DNA of 26,462 nucleotides from Conidiobolus incongruus B7586 (Eukaryota; Entomophthoromycota; Entomophthoromycetes; Entomophthorales; Conidiobolaceae): positions 1-26,462 of the forward strand of contig JNEM01015585.1 of NCBI GenBank assembly GCA_000697335.1, read 5' to 3'. Each line of letters begins with the position of its first letter. Positions within the stretch are counted from its first letter, which is position 1. The position numbers and the translations under genes were made by a program. The notes under the pieces are model-generated. The model was not told the origin of the DNA, made no database searches, and was given only the letters and a program-made list of their open reading frames with translations. This document shows positions 9,726 to 21,728 of the stretch, one piece after another.

Positions 9726-12700
9726 TATTTTTATATTCTTAATATCTTTTATAATATTTCATATATATAAATACACTTTCACCATACAATTTTCAGTCTA
9801 TTATTTTTTAAATTAATGATATACTTATTTTTCAATTATACAAATAATAATTGAGAGTTTGAAAAACAATTCATTGTAACACTCATACAGTTTTTACATA
9901 TTATATATAAAATGAATTTATCATAATTATTCTAACTGATCAATTATTTAATTCATATATATATCAGCTTATAATATTCAACCGATTAAAGAACTAATTG
10001 CTCGATAAGTATATAGTAAATCTTCTAGAGTTGAAACTTATATCTGAACCAATTTAAAAGTTTAAATACTCAATTAATGTACGAATTCTTATTCAGTTTT
10101 TCCCAATAAATTAACATTATATAGGTTGGTTAGGTTCAATTTTTATTAAACAGTTGCAATAATTAAAAATGATAGTAATAATAAGAATGCGATAGTTGAA
10201 CTTGCCAAAAATCATATTGCTTGTATAGTTAATTGTATTATGCTTGTGATCAAGATGATAAAATATCAATAGAATCGATTTCCATAATTTGCTCAAAAGT
10301 ATAATCTAATAATATATATTAATAGCTAACTAGTATTTATTAACAATAATATATTAATATAGGTAGAATAGACAACTACTCCTGATGACTGTCGAAACTT
10401 CAGACAATTAATAAAAACATTTATTTAGTTTACATTTTTATCAAACAAAAATATATACTATAATTCAGCTTGCTTTTTGGCATTTATACATCAATACTGA
10501 TATATTAATCCAAATTTAATTTTTCAATTCTATTTTAATAAATCAACTTAAGATTCTTTATTGTAGTAAGTGGTTAATTATTACAATATTCACAAACCTT
10601 ATTTGCTTTAGTTATATTATGGTTTAATATATTCGATTTATAATATTTATAATTGATTCTATATATAATTGTTTAGAACCATTAATAATATAAGAAAATT
10701 GCTGTTGCAGGCATAATATTTTGAATGCAGTAATCATAATTGAATTATAAGAAATCTAATGTTTAATTATTGTGAGGTTATTTTAATCATAGTTTAATGG
10801 TATTATATATTTGAATTAAAAAATAGCTGTATTTGAATATAATATTGATTATATTATTTTATAATTAATACAGAAATGATGAGTTTTCATATAGTAATAG
10901 ATATGTTAAACAATCGATTTGTTCTAATTTTATCTTTGTGTTATAATAAGTTTTAAGAACCATCCTTGGGAAATTAAATATATATATAAATATTAAAATA
11001 GTATCAATGAACTATACCCTTAATATTGATGTTTTCTCGATTTTGAAGCTATAGTTCTGAAATATTCAATTTTTGGAGGTATTCAATTAATAAAAATTAT
11101 TTATTGTTAGTCAAGTGTAATGATATATGACTATTAAAATGTTTATATAAATGCTCTCTTATTTCAACTATATATAATATTTTTAGAACATTAAATATTA
11201 GCAATGATAAATTTCAAATAATATTTATCATAATATGCACATAATTACATTAATGGCTCGAAAATATTACATACTATTCACATTTGTTTGCTTTTCACAA
11301 CATTTTGAAATGTTTAATTGATGTAAGCTCATATTTTGATTTTATTACGTAATAATGTTTTGAAACGTTATATAGAATATAAGTTCAATTATAAGATTTT
11401 TTTACATTAAATTTGAATCCATTTTTCTAATCTTTTGAATTCATTCTACTAACTACAAATATGATTAAAATTCTTAATGAATTTAAAGTTGCAAATTCTA
11501 AATTTCAAATTAAATAATTTTTGTTTAATTCAATTGTATTGAATAAAGAATGATCAATATTAGTACATCCCTATATTAATATTTTTAATACAAACTAAAT
11601 TATAAATGTAATGCATCAAAATTATTATGGAAATTCGATCAACAAAATATACGTAAACTATAAATTTTCCTTATTCGGCACCTGAGATATTTCATATATG
11701 CCTTATTAATACTAAATATCTTTTCTAATATTCTGAAAGCTGAAATCCTTTTAAAAGCGTATTCAATACATGATAGTAATATTAGTTTCATAACAAAAAA
11801 TTAGTAAAATGAAATCTAGATTATTTTGATTTTGAAAATTTTCCAACTCAACTTTTTAGCAATTACTAACAAATTAAATATTGCTAAATCTGACTTTAGG
11901 TAATATACAAATTAATTACATATTCTAAAGCCAAATATTATTGAAAATTAAAGCATATATTTAGTATGATTGACATTAATAAAATAACAAATATCAAAGA
12001 TAGCATTTTAACATTATATTCTTAATACTGGTTTTCTTTTTATATTGATCCTTTAGATTTATAAAATATGGTGAAGTATAATCAACAGGTGAAAAATTTG
12101 AAAAAATTTGGATGTTAGTATAAAAGAATAAGCTGATTTGAGTTGTCATACATCACTGTTCATCTAAAACATTCAAGTCGTTTCTCTGAATACATACATA
12201 TAATTTTATGGAATATTCAGCCATATATTATTAATTGTTGAAATAATTTGCTATAGTTTTCATTTATTACTACATCCAAATTAACTATAATTTAATTATA
12301 TCACAAAATAATTAAATATAACTTTAAACAAAAGACATTTTTTCTCTTTAAGAGATATATGGGAAGTATCTAGCTTTTTACAGAATTAGACAGAAACATT
12401 TATATCATCAAGGATAATATGTGAATATATTGGATGATTTGATATATACAATTGTAAATTCAAGTAACTAATGTTTTAGATATACATTTAGAATATATTT
12501 ATATTAATAAAACTTGATGTTTATTAAACAAAACTTTAAACATACTTATAAATTATACCAATTGAATAATGTTAATATTGTGTTTGTTGAAATTTATTTA
12601 GCTGCTTTATTTTTATGAACATTCACTAATAAATATATATATATATATATATATATATGAATTTTCATTATTAGATCAATTGTCCATAAAGTAGAATAAA

Positions 12701-12832
12701 AAATTAATCAGTCTTTCAAAAATTATATATAAGTGGCTATCAATCACTATCTTTAATCAATGATCCCATGATTGAATTTTTTATTCGCTCTATTTCAAAC
12801 AGAGTGTATATTCCTACTTATCAACAATTTCG
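9726..12832. other. Long gene-free AT-rich stretch
   Basis: About 3.1 kb with stops in all six frames every few tens of codons and almost no G+C-rich islands. I see no coding blocks, tRNA or snoRNA that I can support. The only clear feature is an (AT)13 run at 12633-12658. It may be decayed repeat DNA beyond recognition, which is an inference from composition only. Confidence 0.55.
12633..12658. repeat. (AT)13 microsatellite
   Basis: A perfect alternating AT run of 26 bp, about 170 bp upstream of the aminotransferase relic. Confidence 0.85.
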
Positions 12833-14000
12833 ATGATCGACTTAACTCCATTTAGATTAGAAAGATTCTTTGCCAAATATGAATTCAATACAAATATCTG
12901 ATATGAGACTCTGATTTCTGATCAATAACTATCAAAGAGCTCTTTGACTTGGCTGGCAATAGCGAAACTCTGTGATAAGAGTTTAGCAACCTCCCACTGT
13001 TTTACACTGAATCGAATAGCAATCCCGAGCTGTTTCAGCTCAGCTCTAAGTTTTATCATCCTGACAAAATCTACAATCAAAATGTTTTGGTCCATACTTG
13101 TGCAGAAGAGGTCATCCTCACCACATTTGCAGCTCTTGTGAACCCACATGTTCACATCATTTGCTTCATTCCCTGCTATCAAACCTCGGTACAGGTTCTC
13201 AAGACAGCAGCTGTGAGATTGACTTGTGGTCCGTACAACTTGAAAACGGTAAGTATATTCTAGATTCCCACAAATTAGAGTCCTTGATTCATTCCAATAC
13301 AAAATCAGTCACTATTAACACTCCTCACGATGCTACTAGTCTTCACCGAGGAGAATTAGGATCACTTGATTAAGATTTTGGAGCCCAAAGGAATTATATT
13401 AATAACCAATGAGTTGAATCGAATCTTCGAACATGATCTAAGCTACATCCAGTTTTGCGGATGTATTTTCCAATACTGTATCAATCGGCTTTATGTCTAA
13501 ATCATTAGCATTATCAGGTACTCGTATTGGCTGGAGTTCTTCTCAAAGAACTGATATCCTTGACAAATAGTTACCATTAAAGACTACATCACTATCTGTA
13601 GTCTCGAACCCTCTAAATTCTTTGCTATTGTAGGTTTACGATATGTGGACAAATTATTAGGCAGGTTATTATCCATCTGTTATCACAAGCTTTAGTTTTT
13701 TGGATGGTTTTTTGCTGAGCATCAATATAATTCGAATGGACTAGACCTAATACAGGAATTGTTTGCTTTGTTAAACTCAAGCCAAGTTTTTGGAATAGCT
13801 TACTTCCTGGAGATGATCCATTGGCTGAACGATTCTCCAAGGTTGTGTTGTATAAAGTCCAAGTCTTTGTAGCTCCTGAGTTACAATTTGATGCCTTGGA
13901 TAATGGTCAATGGAGCCATCATTTTAGATTGGATTATGGCTGTAAGAATTTATCTGAGGGGTCGAACGAATTTAAAAGCTATATTTCTTTGTTTGAATAG
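12833..14000 (+). pseudogene. Broken class I/II PLP-dependent aminotransferase
   Basis: Pieces of one aminotransferase follow each other in the right order but in changing frames. The head starts at ATG 12833 (MIDLTPFRLERFFAKYEFN). Then come YTESNSNPELFQL and NVLVHTCAEEVILTTFAALV with FIPCYQTSVQVLKTAAVRL. WSVQLENGKYILDSHKLES, SNTKSVTINTPHDA and FEHDLSYIQ follow. SIGFMSKSLALSGTRIGWSS contains the PLP Schiff-base lysine (codon 13499-13501). The tail HHFRLDYGCKNLSEGSNEF ends at TAG 13998-14000. Stops appear soon after the head and again as TGATAA before the YTESN block. At least four frame changes follow, and the PLP-site NPTG has become DAT. No intron of normal size explains these breaks; one GTAAGT...TAG pair at 13249-13264 is only about 15 bp. 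The full-length order suggests decay in place rather than a processed copy. Related fungal proteins are ~380-420 aa; the substrate cannot be told. Confidence 0.85.
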
Positions 14001-14678
14001 AATTAATATTTTTTAACATAATTTTTATTGATAATAAAATATTTAAATTATTTTAATATATCATTATCTATTATAGCATCAGTTTATACAGCTCCATTAA
14101 AATTTTGACATTTCATTTTAATTAAATAATAAGTATAATACATATTTTATTAAATGCCAGTAGTAAATGCTTGTCATTATTGTAATTGATCAGATTTATT
14201 ATTTGTAAAGAAAATGCATATAATTTAAAATTATGATATCCAGTCTATCAGATGGAATGAATGAGCATTTGAAGAATAAATATTTTTATATTGATATCTA
14301 ATTAATTAAAATAATGGTATTTTTAAAAATTGAATTGGTATTCAAAAAAAACATACTATTCAAAAAATTAAATTATTAAAATATCAACCTATTTTTTAAT
14401 GAGATGAGATTTAAAAAAATTCACACTCAATGTTAAATCAAGAATTAATAGCAATTAAAATGGTGCATTTTAAAAATGTAATACTAACAAGTCCCACAAC
14501 TAAATAAATCAAAAATTCAATTCAATATCATTCATCATCCTTTAATTCAATAATCATATAAAACAAGATAGGATCTATATCCTATGCCACTTTATTTGAT
14601 TTAATTTTAACTATTATTATTAATTAAATATTATATTATTATTCAAAATAAAAGTGATTTGAATAAACACTTATTAAA
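14001..14678. other. Intergenic, aminotransferase relic to AP-1 gamma
   Basis: About 680 bp of AT-rich DNA. It contains an 18-bp sequence (14376-14393) also found at 1362-1379, a small hairpin (14568-14585; 7-bp arms, 4-base loop) and a TATAAAA at 14557-14563, 116 bp upstream of the AP-1 gamma start, which may be its TATA element. Confidence 0.5.
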
Positions 14679-17502
14679 ATGGGTTATTCTAGTTTAAAAG
14701 GTATAAATTTCTTGTTAATATTCAATCAATTTATACCAATCTAGGTATCTATTTTAGATTTGATTAAAGCTGTAAGAAATTGTAAAACTCTTGCTGAAGA
14801 AAGAAATGTTATTCAGAAAGAATCTGCCAATTTACGCTCCGAATTTAGAAATGAAAATATTGAAACTCGTGCAACCAACGTTAGCAAACTTTTATATATT
14901 CATATGTTAGGTTTCCCATCCCATTTTGGTCAAATAGAATGTTTAAAATTAGTTGCTTCTCCAAGATTTATCGATAAACGAATGGGTTATTTGGGTATAA
15001 GTATGTTGATTGATGAAAATCAAGAAACTATTACTCTCGTTACTAATAGTTTGAAAAAGTAATTTTACCTCTAGTTATAATAATTTATGATCTAATTATG
15101 TATCCCTTAATTTAGTGATCTTAACCATACAAATATGTATATTACTGGATTAGCTTTAAGTACAATTGGCAGTATTGCATCTGTTGAGGTTTCTAGGGAT
15201 TTGACTGATGAGGTTGAAAAATTGATGGAAAATTCTAATTCATATATTAGAAAAAAGGTAAAATAAGTTTGTCCAAGTTTGTAGAATTTAATTCTAATTT
15301 AATTTGAATTAGGCAGCATTGTGTGCAATCAGAATCATAAACCGTGTTCCTGATCTTTATGAACAGTATATCAACAAGGCTATCGCTTTATTGAGTGATA
15401 AGAGTCATGGTGTCATGCTCACTAGTGTGACTTTAATTGAAGAAATTTGTAGACTTCACCCCCATACTATCGATGAATTCAAGCAAGCTGTTCCTATCCT
15501 TGTCAGAAGACTCAAGACTTTGGCCACAACCTCTAGTTTCCTTCCTGAATTAGATGTTAGCGGTGTTACTGATCCCTTCTTACAAGTCAAGATTTTGAAA
15601 CTTTTACGTACCTTGGGTATTGATGACGTTGAAACCAGTGAATCCATGAATGATGTCTTGGCTCAAGTTGCAACCAACACCGATTCTACCAAGAATGCTG
15701 GAAATGCTATTTTATACGAAACTGTTTTAACTGTGATGGATATTGAATCTGATTCCGATTTGAGATTAATGGCTATTAATATTTTAGGAAAATTTTTGGG
15801 TAACAAAGACAATAATACGCGTTATGTTGCTCTTACTACATTACATCGCGCTGTTAGTATCGATTTAGCTGCTGTTCAACGACACCGTGACACGATTCTT
15901 GAATGTCTTCATGACGCTGATGTTTCTATTTGTCGTCGTGCTTTAGATCTCACTTATGCCTTAATTGACTCAGAAAATGTGAGAATCTTGATGAGAGAAT
16001 TACTCGCCTTTTTGGAAGTCACTCAAGATCCCGAAATTAAGGCTGATATGGCTGTTCAACTTTGTATTGCTGCAGAAAAGTTTGCTCCCAATCGTAGATG
16101 GCATATTGATACAGTTGTCAGGGTTATGAAGCTTGCTGGTAACCATGTCCATGAAGATATTATATCCTCATTGACTCGTTTAATCGCGCAATCTAATGAG
16201 TTACACTATTATAGCGTTTCGAAACTCTATCAAGCCTTGAAATCCGACTTAACTCAAGAATCATTGACTTTGGTTGGCGTTTGGACTTTGGGAGAATTAT
16301 CCAATGTTTTAACTGAATCCAATGTCATTTCTGAAGAGGGAGAAAATCAACAAAAAGTTACATGTAGCGACATCTTAGATTTAATGGAACAAATTTATTC
16401 CGTTAGACAAAGATTCACTAATTATTCAGTTCAACAATATTTGGCAACGTCATTAGCAAAATTATCTGTTCGCTTCTCTAATCAGCCTGATTCAGAAAGT
16501 CTTAAACAGAGAATTACTCAATTACTTCACAAACTCACTCAATCTAATGATGTTGAGGTACAACAAAGAGCTCTCGAGTACATTGAACTCCTCAAGATCA
16601 ACCCCATGTACCTTGCTATTTTAGAGCCCATGCCCTCTCCCAAGATTTCTGAAAATTCTAAACTTGCTTCTAGGGGTCATAAACCTCATCGCGCTTCAAG
16701 AAGTATTAATGGTGGTAGCGGTCGTAGTAAGAAATCATCTCAACAAAATCTCTTGCTTGACTTGATGATGAGTGAGGAATCATCCGATACCACCAATGGT
16801 GCGAGCTCATCCACTCAAGCTCCAGGTGGAGCTTCACTTGATCCTTTGGATGGTCTTTTCGGAGCCGGGTCTGGTGCTGCAGCTTCATCCTCTAAGCCTC
16901 GAACTGACAGTATCATGGACCTCCTTGGTGATTTAGATCTTGGCCAACAGCCTTCCAGTATATCACCATCTCAAGCTTCCCATAATGTATCTTCTAATAA
17001 TGATTTATTCTCATCATTCAACACACTTGACTCCACGTCTACTCCCCAATCGTACACTGTCTTTGACAATGACGGACTGAAGATTACTATGGCTCCCACT
17101 AAAGATACATCCAATCCTAATGTTACAAACTTTGAAACTCATTTCACTACAACCAATGGTGGTACAATTTCTGACCTAATGTTACAAATTGCTGTTCCCA
17201 AAGTAATCATTTCAAACATTTTTATTGAAATTTCAAAACTAACTATTTTGATTAGTCCCAAAAGATTCAAATGCTTCCTCCTTCTTCCACCGTCGTCCAA
17301 CCTGGAGATAAGGTGACTCAACTTGTCAAAATATTTAATCCCACTCAGGTAAGTTTATTTAATATCAATTGTTTTCTCAATTTAATCCTTATTTAAACTT
17401 TAGTCCACCATCAAACTCCGTTTAAAGATTAGTTTCCAATCCAACTCAGGCCCCAAAGAGCATTTGATTCAATACTCTGGATTTCCAGAATCCTTACATT
17501 AA
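14679..17502 (+). CDS. APL4: AP-1 complex subunit gamma (gamma-adaptin), 6 exons, 848 aa
   Basis: Large subunit of the AP-1 clathrin adaptor that sorts cargo between the trans-Golgi network and endosomes. The exons are 14679-14700, 14758-15058, 15116-15257, 15313-17202, 17256-17348 and 17404-17502; introns are 53-57 bp. Splicing gives [19 protein letters not shown] at the start, the classic gamma-adaptin head. The trunk (about 1-560) carries near-diagnostic blocks such as [52 protein letters not shown] and [15 protein letters not shown]. The hinge (about 575-730) is rich in Ser, Gly and Lys. It holds two leucine/acid motifs of clathrin-box type, LLLDLM (635-640) and [10 protein letters not shown] (689-698). 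The ear (about 736-848) contains [19 protein letters not shown] and [14 protein letters not shown] and ends at PESLH. The length matches yeast Apl4 (832) and human gamma-1 (822). The first exon encodes only seven whole codons, and a closer AG at 14743-14744 must be skipped. Confidence 0.96.
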
Positions 17503-18325
17503 ATTGGAATTGTTGATTTATTTAATGATTTATATATTTTTAAATCAATATTATGTTTAATAAAAATAGTTTCACCTTATATTCTCTCTTAATAATATCG
17601 AATTATTAAATTCGATTAATCCAGTTTTGTAATATCATATCCTATTGTTATGTTAACTAATGATTTTTAATTTTTTTAAGTGATTTTATCTTATATACCT
17701 ATTTATTAACAGACATAAGTAAAGATTATATCTAACCTCTTGATCGAGATATCATATATCATATATTTTAAATTCATTGTATTAAATGCTCTCTGAAAAC
17801 TATTTTTACGAATTGTTGTAATGTATATAATATTGATTAATCTTGAATCAATATACACATTTATCTGTATTACACACATTCATATTATTTTATGTAACTT
17901 TACATCACCTACGAATTAATTTTTAGTATTGTAAAAATATTGCTAAGGCTAAAAAATAAGTAATAATAAGGTTGGTATTTATTAAAAAGTAATTATAGGG
18001 AATAAATAACAAATATCAAACAATAAATAAGGTTATATATCAGAACTCTTTAGACAGTTTAAATACAATTGATAATTAAATAATTGAGATAAATGAAAAA
18101 GAAAATATTTCAATTCATATTGTTTAAGTATTATACATTTTAGAATATATATATATATATACCAAAAAATACAACTTTGGACCTAGATAATGGAAAAATA
18201 GATTGTAAAAGAGAATGAAATGATAAAACATATATTGTAGAATAGAAGCTGATTTGGAAATGAATTTAACTAGAAAAGCTAAATTGAATATGTAAATATA
18301 TCAACCTACATTTTAGTATCAAAAT

Positions 18326-18554
18326 GTTGATATATAATGCTCCCATACCTCAGCCGGTTAGATGCTGGTGCTAATAACGTCAAGGTCACAGGTTTGATCT
18401 TTGTTGAGAACATTTCTTGGATATACATTTATATAATATTTTAATTATTCATTTTAATATTATTTGTAATGTTTTTGAATAATAACGGGTATAGGTGTTC
18501 TAATGTTGGTTTATATTTTGATATACTTTATAACCGAACAAAATATATATCAAC
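18326..18554. mobile_element. Candidate small non-autonomous element containing a tRNA-like head
   Basis: GTTGATATATA (18326-18336) and its reverse complement TATATATCAAC (18544-18554) frame 229 bp that include the tRNA-Ile-like sequence at 18339. A further copy of the reverse complement (ATATATCAAC, 18296-18305) sits just left and could form a hairpin with the left arm. This could be a tRNA-derived SINE or MITE-like element, or a decayed tRNA gene amid chance AT-rich inverted repeats. I see no target-site duplication and no second full copy in the window. Confidence 0.25.
18339..18411 (+). pseudogene. tRNA-Ile(AAU)-like sequence, degenerate
   Basis: The 73 bases fold roughly as a tRNA. The anticodon stem/loop TGGTG-CTAATAA-CGTCA gives anticodon AAU with two G-U pairs. 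The D arm CCTC-AGCCGGTTA-GATG has one mismatch. The T arm ACAGG-TTTGATC-TTTGT is paired with two G-U pairs. The acceptor stem GCTCCCA/TGAGAAC has two C-A mismatches. The sequence closely follows eukaryotic tRNA-Ile(AAU) (CTAATAACG, AAGGTC, GGTT-GATC). However, the T-loop C56 is T, and no run of four T's follows. Most differences are C-to-T or G-to-A type. I call it a tRNA pseudogene or a tRNA-derived element head rather than a working gene. Confidence 0.6.
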
Positions 18555-19978
18555 TACACGGTATAAACATAAGTTGTAATTTATATAATTTCTTCAATTA
18601 ATCTCAAGTTTAAAAATATATATTTGTAGCTTATATTAAGGATATAATGCTGACTATAAAATGAAGATCAATATAATTGATTGTTTTTTATATAATCTTT
18701 TTGCAATTATTCAAATTTCTAAAACAAATTTAATACAATATTAAAATTAATGCAATTGTCTAGTATTATTATCCTTAAAGTTTGAAATAATTACGTGTTG
18801 ATATATGTCATACCTTATTAAGAGTAGCAACAAAGATTATAATCAAACTTGATTCATTTATCTAATTTAAATGAAAAAAAAATTCAATATATACTAAATA
18901 CAGAAAATATTAAATTTATTTTATAAGGTCACACATATTTACATAACTACCGATGAGCCATACTAACACAAAAATACTTAGATCAATCGCATCATTCAAG
19001 ATAAATATTATATATTAAAACTGAGTTTCTAGTATTTAAATTTGGTCATGTATTAATTAGATAAAATATATAAATTTTTACTTGGTACTAATTTCTACAT
19101 TGAAATGGTGCAAAATAAATAGATTATCGTTGTTTACATATTTGAGCAAGTCTTGTCTCTATAGCTAATATTCATTTCACAGAGCTAATTATTAACTTAT
19201 TGGATTGATTAATATAGTTAATTAAAATCTAAAATATTGTTAATATCATATTCAAAATAATATATTAACTAAATGGTATATATGGAAATTGATGATTATG
19301 AATTCCTATAGCCTAACTTATTGTGCCATAGTTCTTAGTATAAATATATAGTAGAAACTCTCCTATTGAGTAGCTCCGATTTATGATTTAGACATTTACT
19401 TTAGCAAATAAAATCAAATAAAAGACTTGTTTAATTTTATATCTATAATAGCCAAATTTGAAATATTATTTATATCGATCTCTTATACTTACTATAATAT
19501 ACAAAAATATATTAGTTTTTTACTAAATATCTTTAATAAAATCCGAATTGACAAATTATAATATCATGGCACAATATAATTTTGTAAATATTCAGTTTTT
19601 CAATAAGTTACATATTATAGTTACCACTTTATAAGAAATTTTTGCCAAATGATATAACTAGAAAATATGAGGATTTCTATTGATTAGCAACACGGTTGAT
19701 TATATTGTTATAATGATAGTTGATTAGTTACTCAAAATTGAATCCTAAAGTATTTCAAACTTTTGTAGCGTGATTTGATGGAAAAACGAAAAGGGAATTA
19801 TTTTGAAATTTAAATTTTTATTAGAATATTGAAAGGCGAAACTAAAATTCGGTAAATTGACGTAACTTTCAAAATAAAAGAACTTGATTGGATAGGAATC
19901 AGGAATAATTTTCCCATAATAACTAGATTTTCAAAGTTGATAAGTGAATAAAATCTGAATGATATTTTGATTTCAATT

Positions 19979-19987
19979 TATAAAAAG
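19979..19987 (+). promoter_or_regulatory. TATA element of the M17 aminopeptidase gene
   Basis: TATAAAAAG lies 66 bp upstream of the start codon at 20045, a typical fungal spacing. The assignment rests on motif and position. Confidence 0.45.
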
Positions 19988-20044
19988 AACTCAAGACAAA
20001 TCTGATTTTTTATTAAATTTAATTAAATTACTATTAATATCAAA

Positions 20045-21728
20045 ATGAGTTTACCAGAGCTTAAATTTGCTTCAAAATTAATTCAAGATCAATTAGTATC
20101 AGAAGTTGATGGTGTTATTTACATTGTCGAAACTCTTGATCACTTGTACAGTACCTCTTCTCTTTTAAAAGATGCCAGTGGTGTTGAGGCTTTCAAATTT
20201 CTTGCTCAAGTGGACGAAGCATTTGGAAATGAACCCACTTTAGTTCACAATCCTCAAATTCCTGGAAGCAGAGCTATTGTCATTTTGACTGGTTCCCTTA
20301 ATTCGGATGTTGATGACGTCAGAAGATTCTTTGAAGCTGCCAATAATGCTACTCAAAGAGCTTTAAAGGCCGGAATTAGAAACCCTGCTTTAGTTATCCG
20401 TTCTTCTCCTCAAGATGATGATCTTTACAAAAGACAAATTGAAGTTGCTTTACTTGGTGCTCTCGAAGCTGATTACGAAAGTCTTGTATCCCGCGAACAT
20501 TTCCAATCTTTAAATATTACCAAGCCTCATTTAAACAGTATTCATTTAGTTTCAGGTGAGATTCAAGAACAATCTGCTCAAAATATTTTGGAATTAGTCA
20601 AAGCTATTGAAAGCGGTAAAAGACTCAGCAAAGGTAAGCATATTTTATAGTATATTATTAAAATTTATCTCAACATGTTAAATGCTAGATCTTGGCGGTA
20701 GCAATCAAGAACGTATGACACCTTTAAGATTTGCTGAATATGTTGAAAATGCTTTTGCTGGCACCAATGTTGAAGTTCAAGTCATCAGAGAAATTCCTAT
20801 CATTGAAAAAGAATATCCTCTTTTGGGTGCTGTTGCCAGAAGCTCTAAAGAAGTTCCCAAGCACCATCCCACTGTTATTAAATTGAACTATCGCTCTCCT
20901 AAGCCCGAAGATGTCAAAGAAAACTTATTCTTCGTTGGTAAAGGTGTTTGTTTTGATACCGGAGGTGCTGATCTCAAGGTTGGAGGTGTTATGCGTGGTA
21001 TGAGCTCTGACAAGTGCGGTGCTTCTTCTGTTGCCGGATTTTTGTTAAGCGTCGCTCACCTTAAGCCCACTAATGTCAATATTACTGCTTCTTTGGCTAT
21101 GGTTATCAATAGCATTGGTCCCAACGCTTACTTATGTGATGAAATCATTGTCTCCCGTGCTGGAAAGCGCGTTTTAGTCGCCAACACTGATGCTGAAGGT
21201 CGCATGGCTATGACTGATCTTTTAGCTGAAGCAAAAGAATTGGCTCTTGCCCAAAAAGCCAAGCATCCCGAACAACCTGTTCAACTCTTCACCGTTGCTA
21301 CTCTTACTGGTCACGCTGTTTTAGCTGTTGGTCCTTACAGTATTGCTTTAGACAACGGTCCCGCTCGTAAGAGGAAGATCTCTCAACGTATTTTTGACGC
21401 CGGTCTTGAATGGGGTGATATCTTTGAAATTTCTACGCTGAGAAGAGAGGATTTCCAAGTCATTGCTCCTGGATCCGATGCTGAAGATGTTGTTCAATCT
21501 GGTACTGCTCCCAGTTCCCGTACTGTCCGTGGTCATCAATTCCCTGCTGCTTTCATGATCACTGCTTCAGGTTTAGATAAGCATGGTTTAGATGCTTCTC
21601 AGCATGAACAAATTCCCTACACTCATCTTGACATCGCTGGTGGTTCTACCGATGCTGCCAGAGGTTGGGGTATTGAGCGTGCCAATGGTAGACCCCTTGC
21701 TTCATTACTTGGTGCTTTTGTTTTATAA
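20045..21728 (+). CDS. M17 leucyl aminopeptidase family protein (2 exons, 542 aa)
   Basis: A two-metal cytosolic aminopeptidase that removes N-terminal residues from peptides. The exons are 20045-20633 and 20689-21728. The 55-bp intron (20634-20688, GTAAGC...GCTAG) splits an Asp codon. Residues 1 to about 195 form the variable N-terminal domain. The catalytic domain begins near DLGGSNQERMTPLRFAEYV. Residues corresponding to the bovine LAP metal and catalytic set are all present: Lys281 and Asp286 (GKGVCFDTGGADLK), Lys293, Asp304 (GMSSDKCGA), and Asp364, Glu366 and Arg368 (NTDAEGRM). Their spacing follows the family. The GGADLK...GGVMRGMSSDKCGA variant resembles the W07G4.4-type branch of M17 found in nematodes and protists, from memory, rather than classic LAP3 (FDSGG). 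The C-terminal block HLDIAGGSTDAARGWGIERA is well kept, so the protein looks whole and active. Activity on leucine peptides is inferred. A TATA element lies 66 bp upstream. Confidence 0.93.

Larger units (their letters stand above)
17503..20044. other. Intergenic, AP-1 gamma to M17 aminopeptidase
   Basis: About 2.5 kb of AT-rich DNA. It contains the tRNA-Ile-like sequence (18339-18411) inside a pair of 11-bp inverted repeats, an (AT)8 run near 18145-18161, and the TATA element of the next gene. No coding block is visible. Confidence 0.55.

Noticed and set aside
12922-13302. 126-codon open frame on the minus strand
   Set aside because: It is antisense to the aminotransferase relic, whose plus-strand frames carry the conserved family blocks. 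The minus-strand protein has no family resemblance.
14744-14757. Starting AP-1 gamma exon 2 right after the AG at 14743-14744
   Set aside because: With the 22-base first exon this gives a frame that stops within about six codons. The AG at 14757 gives the conserved family start.
17203-17316. Continuation of the AP-1 gamma frame past AVPK to the stop at 17314-17316
   Set aside because: This text ([14 protein letters not shown]...) is intron read-through. Removing 17203-17255 restores the gamma-ear block [14 protein letters not shown] and the last two exons.
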